Assembly: GCA_029940715.1 (NCBI GenBank)
Contig: JAPYTU010000003.1
Location: 1-40,292, forward strand
DNA from: Cytophagales bacterium
Lineage (GTDB): Bacteria; Bacteroidota; Bacteroidia; Cytophagales; MED-G16
Direction of reading: 5' to 3'
DNA length: 40,292 nt
How positions within the stretch are numbered: the stretch's first letter is position 1; every line of letters starts with the position of its first letter. This document shows positions 15,707 to 22,852 of this stretch, in pieces. Below the pieces are notes generated by a model. That model did no database searches. It worked only from the letters and a program-made list of their open reading frames with translations, and had not been told where the DNA came from. The translations under genes were made by a program, and so were the position numbers.

Positions 15707-16498
15707 ATGGAAGATATATTGCTAGTTAGAACCTTTACAATTATTGGTGGGATGTTAGTTATAACAACCATCTTTTCTAAAATAAATAAAGCATACGAAA
15801 CTTCTGCTGAAGCGTGGATTACAATAATTGGAGCATTTCTATTTTTTTTTCTTACTTATAATTATGCTAACCAGTATCCAATTAATCTTATTTATGCGGG
15901 CATATTTTCAGCCTTTATAGGCTGGGATTTAGGGCCTGGAATCGCATTTATGGGAGAAAAGATTAAGTTTAGAGAGTATCTAAAAAAAATAGAAGTCAAC
16001 AGTAAATTTATATATGAAAAAAGCACAAAAAAAACGCATGAATCCATAGCTGATAAATATTTTCGAAAACACGAAGATCTTACCAAAAAACTGGTCTTTT
16101 ATTATGAAAAAGATAGTTCAATAACATTTGGTGAAGATTCAAAGGAAATGCTTGAAATCCACAAACAGTTTAAAGAGAAGGTCACTCAAAAAGACATTGA
16201 CTCGTACAGTGAGAAATGGCAAAACATTGTATTTCAGGCACTGATAGCTACTACTCTCTCAGTTTTTTTAACGTTATTAGTAGTCTACATCACCGATTAC
16301 GATTTTGGCTTTCTTGGAATATTTTTATTTATATCGTTATTGGCACTAATAATTGTTCAACTATTAAATTATTTTATATTTAAATCAACTTGGTTCAGGA
16401 AAATAACTTCCTATGTTGGAATTCTAACTTTTACTCTTTATTTGGTATATGATTTTAACAGACTAGAAAAAGCAGTAGCTCAAGGAGATGAATCCTAG
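15707..16498 (+). CDS. Bax inhibitor-1-like multi-pass membrane protein
   Basis: A 263-residue membrane protein. Hydrophobic segments: about 5-24, 36-53 and 58-80, then a charged soluble stretch of roughly 85-165, then about 170-192, 196-215 and 225-245. The final TSYVGILTFTLYLVYDFNRL resembles the last helix of Bax inhibitor-1/YccA proteins, where an Asp sits in a similar place. The long charged insertion in the middle is not usual for that family. Function is unknown. It begins 18 bases after the duplicated tRNA 3' end, and its sequence is less A-rich than the core genes. Assignment to the family is tentative. Confidence 0.55.
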   Translation: MEDILLVRTFTIIGGMLVITTIFSKINKAYETSAEAWITIIGAFLFFFLTYNYANQYPINLIYAGIFSAFIGWDLGPGIAFMGEKIKFREYLKKIEVNSKFIYEKSTKKTHESIADKYFRKHEDLTKKLVFYYEKDSSITFGEDSKEMLEIHKQFKEKVTQKDIDSYSEKWQNIVFQALIATTLSVFLTLLVVYITDYDFGFLGIFLFISLLALIIVQLLNYFIFKSTWFRKITSYVGILTFTLYLVYDFNRLEKAVAQGDES

Positions 16499-16587
16499 GA
16501 AACAGCTGTAAAAATAGCTGTGAAGCTCTATTTAGATATAATAAATTTATTTATGTATATTTTAGAACTTTTAGGTGGTTAAAAAAT

Positions 16588-17397
16588 TTATAAATCCTTA
16601 CTATAAAGCACGGGATTAATTGGAGATGCTATTATTTCCCCTATTTTCACATTTGGACACCAGGTATTCCAATCATTTTTTTGACCATCATTTTCTGGAG
16701 ATTTTAATCTCATTTCATGATCAATAAAAATTACTGTCATTACCTTTCTCATCTTATTCGTTTTATTTGGACCAGCCCTATGAAAAACCCATCCTGAATG
16801 AAAACTAACTTCTCCTATATCAAAAGGCTCTATAACATGATCAAAATCTTTAATTCTCAATTTTTTATCCATAATTTCTTCACTATCATCACTTATAGAG
16901 AGATTTCTTCCCCTCTTAATTATATGACTTCTCGAACTGAATTCAAGAGGCCCCATTGATAGTGGAGTCTTTTGCAGAGGAATCCATACGGTTATGGTTT
17001 TATTAGATTCTACAGGCCAATAATATTGGTCAGCATGCCAAGGTGTTATACCGCCACCGGCTTCCTTAAAAAGAGCTTGATCATGGTATAACCTTACGCC
17101 TGTTACCCCCATCAAATCTGAAGCTATTTTAGCAAGTCTTTTACTGAACACAAAATCTCTTACGTCTTTATTATGTTGCCACAAATTAAATAATTGCAAA
17201 AACGCCTTCCCATACGTGTCTCTATTTTCCAACGGGACTTTAGTGGTTTCTATCGATTCTACGGTTTTAGAAATGGCTTCATTATAATGATCAATTGTTG
17301 CTTTATCAAACACATTTTTTAGTTTAATAAAGTTGTTTTTTCTAAAGAATTTTATTTGTTTTTCAGAAAGCAAATATGGATCATCTAACCTAACCAT
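16588..17397 (-). CDS. phytanoyl-CoA dioxygenase (PhyH) family protein
   Basis: A 269-residue Fe(II)/2-oxoglutarate-dependent oxygenase. The metal triad is visible: His121 and Asp123 in TPWHADQYYWP, and His206 in GWVFHRAGPN. Arg217 is a candidate for binding the 2-oxoglutarate carboxylate. The N-terminal FFRKNNFIKLKNVFD is typical of PhyH proteins, where the start fits family length. Substrates in this family range from phytanoyl-CoA to ectoine and small metabolites, and cannot be read here. It lies on the opposite strand to the membrane protein and nine bases upstream of a Kazal lipoprotein gene, within the accessory patch after tRNA-Val. Confidence 0.88.
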   Translation of the reverse strand: MVRLDDPYLLSEKQIKFFRKNNFIKLKNVFDKATIDHYNEAISKTVESIETTKVPLENRDTYGKAFLQLFNLWQHNKDVRDFVFSKRLAKIASDLMGVTGVRLYHDQALFKEAGGGITPWHADQYYWPVESNKTITVWIPLQKTPLSMGPLEFSSRSHIIKRGRNLSISDDSEEIMDKKLRIKDFDHVIEPFDIGEVSFHSGWVFHRAGPNKTNKMRKVMTVIFIDHEMRLKSPENDGQKNDWNTWCPNVKIGEIIASPINPVLYSKDL

Positions 17398-17406
17398 TTG
17401 AATTAA

Positions 17407-17628
17407 TTATCCATTACATTCTCCATTAGTAAAGCTTGTAACTCCAGCACTCTGAGCATAACAAGAGTTAGGGTAAGTTTTATCATCACAACCACAAACC
17501 GGATCATATATTTCAATACAGACTGCATTCAAATCAATTTTTGATTCATCAATACAGCTATCAACATTATCATCATCGCTGTTACAGCCAAAGGATAAAA
17601 AAAGTACTATTACATAAATAACTTTCAT
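17407..17628 (-). CDS. small Kazal-type protease inhibitor lipoprotein
   Basis: A 73-residue lipoprotein: the hydrophobic leader ends in LSFGC with Cys15, followed by an acidic linker. The remainder holds six cysteines (25, 37, 45, 47, 56, 71) in the Kazal pattern, with PVCGCDDKTYPNSC and a final GVTSFTNGEC. Kazal domains inhibit serine proteases by a rigid loop held by disulfides; here it would sit on the outer surface or in the periplasm. It lies between the PhyH gene and gpmI on the same strand, six bases after the gpmI start region, so it may be transcribed with gpmI. Confidence 0.85.
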   Translation of the reverse strand: MKVIYVIVLFLSFGCNSDDDNVDSCIDESKIDLNAVCIEIYDPVCGCDDKTYPNSCYAQSAGVTSFTNGECNG

Positions 17629-17634
17629 TCTACT

Positions 17635-19158
17635 TTAATTTAATAAACTTTTTCCTGTCATTTCAACAGGTTTTTCAATATTCATCAACTCTAAAACTGT
17701 TGGAGCTATATCTCCTAACTTACCATCTTTCAAACCATTTTTAATATTGTTCGATATCAAAATTAGGGGTACTAGGTTGGTTGTATGATAGGTATGAAGG
17801 CTTCCATCTTCATTAATCATTACCTCAGCATTACCATGATCTGCTGTAACTAATATTTGATAATTATTTTTTAATGCTTTTAAAACTATTTTTTTTAATT
17901 CCATATCTACTTTTTCACAAGCTTGTACAGTAGCTTTAAAATCTCCAGTATGACCAACCATATCAGGATTGGCAAAATTTAGACAAGCAAAATCAAAAGA
18001 TTTATTATTTATTTCTGAAATAAATTTATCACTTAAATCTTCTGCGCTCATTTGAGGTTTTAAATCATAAGTAGGAACACTAGGAGAATTACACAAAATT
18101 CTAGATTCATTCTTAAAAAGAATTTCTCTTCCACCAGAAAAGAAAAAAGTTACGTGAGCATATTTTTCTGTTTCAGCAATTCTAAGTTGTGACTTATTAT
18201 ACTTTTCAAGGACTTCACCTAAAGTATTTTTTAGATTATCCTTACGAAATAACACCTTAGCATTTTCAAGTTTATCATCATAATTTGTCATAGTTAAATA
18301 ATCAATAGTTTTTTTCTCCATTGAATAATCCAAGAAATCATCTTGACTCAAAACATATGAAAGTTGTCTCATCCTATCTGATCTATAGTTAAAAGCAAAT
18401 ACCATATCACCATTTTCAATTTTTCCTAGACAATTATTATTTTCGTCAACACAAACAACAGGCTTTATAAATTCATCTGTAATAGAATTATCATAAGATT
18501 TTTTTATAGAATCAATCAAATTTGTTGAAGATTCTCCCATTCCATTAACTACAGCATCATAAGCTAACTTTATTCTTTCCCACCTATTATCTCTGTCCAT
18601 AGAATAATACCTCCCTGAAACAGTCGCTATTTTAGTATTTGTATTTTTTATATAACCCTGTAATTTTTGAATTTCACTTACCCCCTTATTAGGACTCGCA
18701 TCCCTACCATCTGTAAAAACATGAAGAAATATATTTTTTAATTTTTTATCTTTCAAATAATCTAATATATAATACAAGTGTTTTGAATGAGAATGAACAC
18801 CACCATCTGACAAAAGACCTATCAAATGAAAATTATTACCTTTTTGAATTGCAGAATCAACAGCTTTTACAAATGTTTTATTATTTTTTATGCCCTTATC
18901 TTTTAAAGACTTATTTAATTTTATTAAATCCTGATTAACAATTCTACCCGCTCCTATGTTCATATGCCCTACTTCTGAATTACCCATTTGATTTTTAGGA
19001 AGACCTACCTCAATACCTGATGCTATTAAAGTAGAATTGGGGTATTTTTTAATCATATCATCATAGAATGGTGTATTTGCTGAATGAATAGCTGAGACAC
19101 TAGGGTTGTTACCTAATCCCCAACCATCCATTATTAATAATATAACTTTATCATTCAT
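17635..19158 (-). CDS. gpmI: 2,3-bisphosphoglycerate-independent phosphoglycerate mutase
   Basis: A 507-residue alkaline-phosphatase-superfamily mutase of normal length. Asp11 in LLIMDGWGLG and Ser61 in NQMGNSEVGHMNIGAGR are the metal ligand and phosphoserine nucleophile. LLSDGGVHSH and HVFTDGRD, and near the C-terminus NPDMVGHTG and TADHGNAE, supply further metal ligands. It interconverts 3- and 2-phosphoglycerate in glycolysis. It is divergent from the DUF4783 gene. A -7-like motif TATTTTTG ends only five bases before the ATG, suggesting a very short or absent leader. The Kazal gene follows closely downstream. Confidence 0.97.
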   Translation of the reverse strand: MNDKVILLIMDGWGLGNNPSVSAIHSANTPFYDDMIKKYPNSTLIASGIEVGLPKNQMGNSEVGHMNIGAGRIVNQDLIKLNKSLKDKGIKNNKTFVKAVDSAIQKGNNFHLIGLLSDGGVHSHSKHLYYILDYLKDKKLKNIFLHVFTDGRDASPNKGVSEIQKLQGYIKNTNTKIATVSGRYYSMDRDNRWERIKLAYDAVVNGMGESSTNLIDSIKKSYDNSITDEFIKPVVCVDENNNCLGKIENGDMVFAFNYRSDRMRQLSYVLSQDDFLDYSMEKKTIDYLTMTNYDDKLENAKVLFRKDNLKNTLGEVLEKYNKSQLRIAETEKYAHVTFFFSGGREILFKNESRILCNSPSVPTYDLKPQMSAEDLSDKFISEINNKSFDFACLNFANPDMVGHTGDFKATVQACEKVDMELKKIVLKALKNNYQILVTADHGNAEVMINEDGSLHTYHTTNLVPLILISNNIKNGLKDGKLGDIAPTVLELMNIEKPVEMTGKSLLN

Positions 19159-19163
19159 TTGGG

Positions 19164-19171
19164 CAAAAATA
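19164..19171 (-). promoter_or_regulatory. -7 promoter-like motif (TATTTTTG) upstream of gpmI
   Basis: Fits TAnnTTTG on the minus strand, five bases before the gpmI ATG. No clear TTG is seen at the -33 distance. If used, the transcript would be nearly leaderless. Confidence 0.28.
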
Positions 19172-19219
19172 ATTATAGAGAACTAGGTTTTTATATTATT
19201 TATTAAAAGATTTAAATAT

Positions 19220-19597
19220 ATGATTAAACTGGCTTACCTATTGACTTCTTTTTTATTTATAATAAGCACCACTTCTTTAGAGGATATAATTAATGCATTG
19301 TCCATTCAAAATGCAGAAGAAATAATAAATCAACTTGATAAAAATAGCGATATAATAATAAACGATAAAAAAATTTCAGGAAGTAAATCTGAAGTAATTA
19401 GAAGTTTGAATCAATTTTTTGACAAAAATAATTTTAACGAATTAAAAATTATTCATTCTGGCAATTCAGAAAATAATATAATTTACTTACTTGGTGAGTA
19501 CATTTCTAATGACGACCTTTACAAGGTTTTAGCATTAATTAAAAAAAATAGTAATAATCATACAATTCAAAAATTAACTATTAGTAAAAAAGAATGA
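19220..19597 (+). CDS. DUF4783 secreted protein
   Basis: A 125-residue exported protein: the signal peptide covers about residues 1-19 (MIKLAYLLTSFLFIISTTS). The mature part is a small alpha+beta domain of the DUF4783 type, related in fold to NTF2-like proteins: a helix pair with NAEEIINQLDKNSDIII, then GSKSEVIRSLNQFFDKN and strand repeats. The function is unknown. Its stop overlaps the next start as ATGA, so it is translationally coupled with the following membrane protein and then recX. Confidence 0.75.
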   Translation: MIKLAYLLTSFLFIISTTSLEDIINALSIQNAEEIINQLDKNSDIIINDKKISGSKSEVIRSLNQFFDKNNFNELKIIHSGNSENNIIYLLGEYISNDDLYKVLALIKKNSNNHTIQKLTISKKE

Positions 19598-20073
19598 TTG
19601 TAAGGACAAAAAAATTTCAAGTAAATAAAGGTGCATATATAAAAAAAGGGTTCTTAAATCTTTTAATAGAGCAATGGTGGATTAGTTTAATTTATCTAGC
19701 AATCTGTTCGATACATTATCTTTGGATTCCTTCAATTTGGTGGATAATAGGTGCTTCAATAGCACTTGTTTTGTATCTATTATTTTGGCTAATTCAATTT
19801 ATTGGCCTGACGCAATTAGAACAAGGGAAATACATGTTTGAAAGATTATCATATGAAATTTCAAGCAATCAGATATTAATGAAAATTAATACAAAACAAG
19901 GTATGCCTATAAAATGGAATACAGTTAAAAAAGTTAAAATTCAAAAAGATGGATTTCTTTTTAAATTAAACAAAGTTCAATTAATACTTTTTCCTTTTAA
20001 AGTATTTAATTCTGACAACGAAATCAGATTTGTCAAAAGCATACTGAATAGAAAAGGATATGTCTCCTACTAA
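19594..20073 (+). CDS. small membrane protein, YcxB-like
   Basis: A 159-residue protein with two adjacent transmembrane helices at about 31-47 and 49-70 (rich in Trp and Ile). A C-terminal soluble beta-rich part contains YEISSNQILMKI, MPIKWNTVKKVKI and FPFKVF. This helix-hairpin plus PH-like domain layout recalls YcxB-like proteins of unknown function. It overlaps the DUF4783 gene by four bases and the recX gene by 14 bases, so the three are read as one unit. The product is recognised by layout only. Confidence 0.55.
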   Translation: MIVRTKKFQVNKGAYIKKGFLNLLIEQWWISLIYLAICSIHYLWIPSIWWIIGASIALVLYLLFWLIQFIGLTQLEQGKYMFERLSYEISSNQILMKINTKQGMPIKWNTVKKVKIQKDGFLFKLNKVQLILFPFKVFNSDNEIRFVKSILNRKGYVSY

Positions 20074-20521
20074 AGATAATTTTCAAAAATCAGCTCTAAA
20101 TAAAATAATAAATTATTGTAATTATAGAGATCGTTCCATTAAAGAAATAAAAATAAAATTAGTGGATTTAAGTTATTCAATTGAAATAATTGATTCTGCA
20201 ATATCACAAGCTATAAAATTAGGAATCGTTGATAATTTTAGATTTTCAAAGTCTTTTTCAAGAGGAAAAAATCAAAAAAATCGTTGGGGAAAAATAAAAA
20301 TAGCATATGAACTAAAAAATAAAGGATTAAACAACAAAGAAATCACATTTGGCATTGAAAGTATAGAAGAAAAAACATACTATAAAGTCTTAATGAAATC
20401 TATTGAAGTCTATAAAAGAAAATCTAAAAATTTTGAAAAAAACAAACTGATAACCCACCTAATTAATAAAGGGTATGAAACATCACTTGTTATTAATACA
20501 ATAAAAAAATTAAATTTCTAA
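20060..20521 (+). CDS. recX: regulatory protein RecX
   Basis: A 153-residue RecX of normal length made of three-helix repeats. The first holds RDRSIKEIKIKLVDLSYS, the next GIVDNFRFSKSFSRGKNQKN with the signature arginine/phenylalanine pattern, followed by WGKIKIAYELKNKGLN. It limits RecA filament growth in the cytosol. recA is not in the window. The start within the preceding gene gives a 14-base overlap. The stop is directly followed by the stop of the convergent DUF4105 gene. Confidence 0.88.
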   Translation: MSPTKDNFQKSALNKIINYCNYRDRSIKEIKIKLVDLSYSIEIIDSAISQAIKLGIVDNFRFSKSFSRGKNQKNRWGKIKIAYELKNKGLNNKEITFGIESIEEKTYYKVLMKSIEVYKRKSKNFEKNKLITHLINKGYETSLVINTIKKLNF

Positions 20522-21694
20522 CTATTTAGACTTCAAATTTTTAATAAAAAGAGCAAAAGATCTGATTATTAAAATTAATATTATAATTATCAGAGAATTA
20601 TTAAATTCTTGTGGCAAGAGATCCCATAATATTAATAAAACAATTAATGATGAAGAATAATATAGCATATAATAATGTAGGGCCTTTTTAAATCTTTTAG
20701 AATGTAGAATAAATGGAATTATAAAATTTAAGGGTGATGCCCAAATAATATTATAGTTATTTGAAGAAAGATGATCTGTAAAAAACCATAAATAAATAAT
20801 TAAAAATCCTACTAATCCCGAAATAGTAAAGAGTAATAAATCAAAGTATTTATACCTTAACTCATATTTAAATTCTCTAAACGTAATAATTAATGTAATG
20901 ATTAATAAAAATAAAAAAACATTTAATGGAGAAAATAAATTTCTTGCACTCTGTGCATTACTATTATCTATTTCAATTGTATTTACAACCAATTCACTTC
21001 CATCAGAAAGTTTTGCATCAGAAAATGAATTAAATAAAAAATCGGGTAAAAACATTGATGAATAATAATCAGATTTAATATCAATTTCTGAACCTAAACA
21101 TATGTCTATACCCAAATCTCCCCACATTTGTTCATCTAAATATAGATCCATCAAATTTCTAATAGATAAAACTGAAGAGTCTTTTTGATAAATTATGTTT
21201 TGTTCCAAAATATTTTCTAAAATATCTCGAATTTTAGTAGCACAATTATTATACACATAATTGTACAAATAATATTTATTTTCATTTTTTATATTATTTT
21301 CTAAATAATAATACAGTTCATTTTTTTGAGAATTTGAAAGATTTAAAACCTGTTCTTTAATGAATCTATTTTCAATTATATAATGTCTTTCTACGGAACC
21401 ATAATCAAACTTACCAACCATGTATAACAATTTTCCATTTAAAAAATTTGTATAAAAATTTGGTTGATCAAAATCAAATAAACCATAATTATAAAAACTA
21501 TTAACCCCTAAACTATCATCTTTATGTCTTATTCCACTATGTCCAAATGCACTATATAATTCTTTTTGCATGGGTCCAATTGTAATAACAGAAAATTGAG
21601 AATTGGATGATACATTTTTTTGAGAATAAGCAAAACATACCTCTTGACATAAAATGCATAAAAAAATAAAACATAAAATAACCTTATTTCCCAT
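20522..21694 (-). CDS. DUF4105 (Lnb-type) membrane protein, probable lipoprotein N-acyltransferase
   Basis: A 390-residue protein. A signal peptide (about 1-23) is followed by a DUF4105 domain whose key sites are visible: His in SAFGHSGIRHKD, and Cys in YNNCATKIRDILE. The C-terminal third has four or five hydrophobic helices (from about 258 on, e.g. VFLFLLIITLIITF). DUF4105 proteins of this architecture include Lnb, reported as the lipoprotein N-acyltransferase of Bacteroides; the cysteine would be catalytic. Many lipoproteins are predicted in this window, which suits that role. It is the last gene of the long minus-strand cluster and overlaps the rsmI end by 11 bases. Function is by family analogy. 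Confidence 0.78.
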   Translation of the reverse strand: MGNKVILCFIFLCILCQEVCFAYSQKNVSSNSQFSVITIGPMQKELYSAFGHSGIRHKDDSLGVNSFYNYGLFDFDQPNFYTNFLNGKLLYMVGKFDYGSVERHYIIENRFIKEQVLNLSNSQKNELYYYLENNIKNENKYYLYNYVYNNCATKIRDILENILEQNIIYQKDSSVLSIRNLMDLYLDEQMWGDLGIDICLGSEIDIKSDYYSSMFLPDFLFNSFSDAKLSDGSELVVNTIEIDNSNAQSARNLFSPLNVFLFLLIITLIITFREFKYELRYKYFDLLLFTISGLVGFLIIYLWFFTDHLSSNNYNIIWASPLNFIIPFILHSKRFKKALHYYMLYYSSSLIVLLILWDLLPQEFNNSLIIIILILIIRSFALFIKNLKSK

Positions 21695-22361
21695 CTATTA
21701 TTAAAACAATTTCTCCTTTAATGATTCTGGTTTCAAAACTAATAAACAATTCCTCAAGAGTTCCCCTTTTATTTTCTTGATATATTTTTGTTAATTCTCG
21801 AGACACTGATGCCTTTCTGTCTTTACCAAAAAATATAATTAATTCTTTTAACGTCTTTAGAATTCTTTTTGGTGATTCATAAATAATAATGGTTCTCTTT
21901 TCATTACTTAATAATTCTAATCTTTTTTTTCTTCCTTTTTTGGTCGGTAAAAATCCTTCAAAAATAAATCTATCCGAAGAAATTCCTGAATTTACAAGAG
22001 CAGGAACAAAAGCAGTTGCCCCAGGGAGACAATCAATTTCTATATTATTTTTTATAGCTTCTCTAATAATTAAAAATCCAGGATCTGATATTGATGGAGT
22101 ACCTGCATCTGATATTAAAGATATGATTTTTCCAGATAAAACTTCATCAATATATTTTTTTACAACTTTATGTTCATTAAAAGAATGATAAGAAAACAAA
22201 GACTTTTTTATATTATACCTATCCAATAATTTTCTAGATACCCTTGTATCTTCACATAATATATAATCAGAATTTTTTAATGTTTTAATCGATCTGTAAG
22301 TAATATCTTCTAAATTTCCTATCGGAGTTGGAACAACAAATAACACAAACTTATCTTTCAT
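21684..22361 (-). CDS. rsmI: 16S rRNA (cytidine-1402-2'-O)-methyltransferase
   Basis: A 225-residue RsmI, close to the shorter family lengths. FVVPTPIGNLEDITYRS opens the tetrapyrrole-methylase fold; CEDTRVSRKLL, FSYHSFNEH and SLISDAGTPSISDPG are hallmark motifs; DCLPGATAFVPALVNSG and FEGFLPTKKGRKKRL follow; YESPKRILKTL and VSRELTKIYQE come late. It uses S-adenosylmethionine to methylate the ribose of C1402 in 16S rRNA. It overlaps the pterin dehydratase gene (four bases) and the DUF4105 gene (11 bases), so co-expression is likely. Confidence 0.95.
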   Translation of the reverse strand: MKDKFVLFVVPTPIGNLEDITYRSIKTLKNSDYILCEDTRVSRKLLDRYNIKKSLFSYHSFNEHKVVKKYIDEVLSGKIISLISDAGTPSISDPGFLIIREAIKNNIEIDCLPGATAFVPALVNSGISSDRFIFEGFLPTKKGRKKRLELLSNEKRTIIIYESPKRILKTLKELIIFFGKDRKASVSRELTKIYQENKRGTLEELFISFETRIIKGEIVLIIDGK

Positions 22362-22588
22362 AGTAACTCATCAATGGCCTTTGCTAAATCATAATCTTTT
22401 TTAGACACCTTATTCCCAATATCATGAGTTGATAATTTAATTGTTACCTTATTATAAACATTAATAATTTCAGGGTGATGATCTAATTTTTCAGAAATTA
22501 AAGCAACCTTAGATAAAAATGAAAAAGCAGAAATAAAATCTTTAAAAGAGAAATGTTTAACTAATTTATTGTTTTCTTCTATCCACAT
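22358..22588 (-). CDS. 4a-hydroxytetrahydrobiopterin dehydratase (PCD/DCoH)
   Basis: A 76-residue pterin-4a-carbinolamine dehydratase, slightly short for the family. HFSFKDFISAFSFLSKVA and the catalytic pair in KLDHHPEIINVYNKVTI (His-His-Pro) are clear; it ends LSTHDIGNKVSKKDYDLAKA. It dehydrates 4a-hydroxytetrahydropterin formed by aromatic amino-acid hydroxylases, but no such hydroxylase gene is in the window. It lies one base after the DUF493 gene and overlaps rsmI by four bases. Confidence 0.88.
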   Translation of the reverse strand: MWIEENNKLVKHFSFKDFISAFSFLSKVALISEKLDHHPEIINVYNKVTIKLSTHDIGNKVSKKDYDLAKAIDELL

Positions 22589-22589
22589 A

Positions 22590-22847
22590 TTATAAAGAAA
22601 TTATGCTATTAATTTTAGCTGCCTCATCATAAATATAAACTATTTCATCAGCACTCTTCATAATTGAGGATAAGGTAATAGAGACATATTTGCCTTTTTT
22701 AGAAATTTTAATATTTTTTTTTGCTTCAGGAAGAAGACTAATCACATCTTCTTTAGAATCATTTGTAACTATAAATTTAAATGAATATTCACAAGGAAAA
22801 TTATACTCTTGATCAAGAGTCTTTTTAAAACTTTCAATGTTATTCAT
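22590..22847 (-). CDS. DUF493 (YbeD-like) protein
   Basis: An 85-residue ferredoxin-like small protein of the DUF493/YbeD family. It begins with the FKKTLDQEYNFPCEYSFKFIV strand-helix region (residues 6-26), then a strand pair KGKYVSITLSSIMKSADEIV and a final helix YIYDEAAKINSI. The biochemical role is unknown; a regulatory or ligand-binding function is often suggested for this fold. It lies five bases after the peptidyl-prolyl isomerase gene and one base before the pterin dehydratase gene. Confidence 0.78.
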   Translation of the reverse strand: MNNIESFKKTLDQEYNFPCEYSFKFIVTNDSKEDVISLLPEAKKNIKISKKGKYVSITLSSIMKSADEIVYIYDEAAKINSIISL

Positions 22848-22852
22848 TTTTT

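Noticed and set aside
16502-16521. Hairpin ACAGCT/AGCTGT after the Bax-inhibitor-like gene
   Set aside because: No T run follows on either strand, so it is not a convincing terminator.
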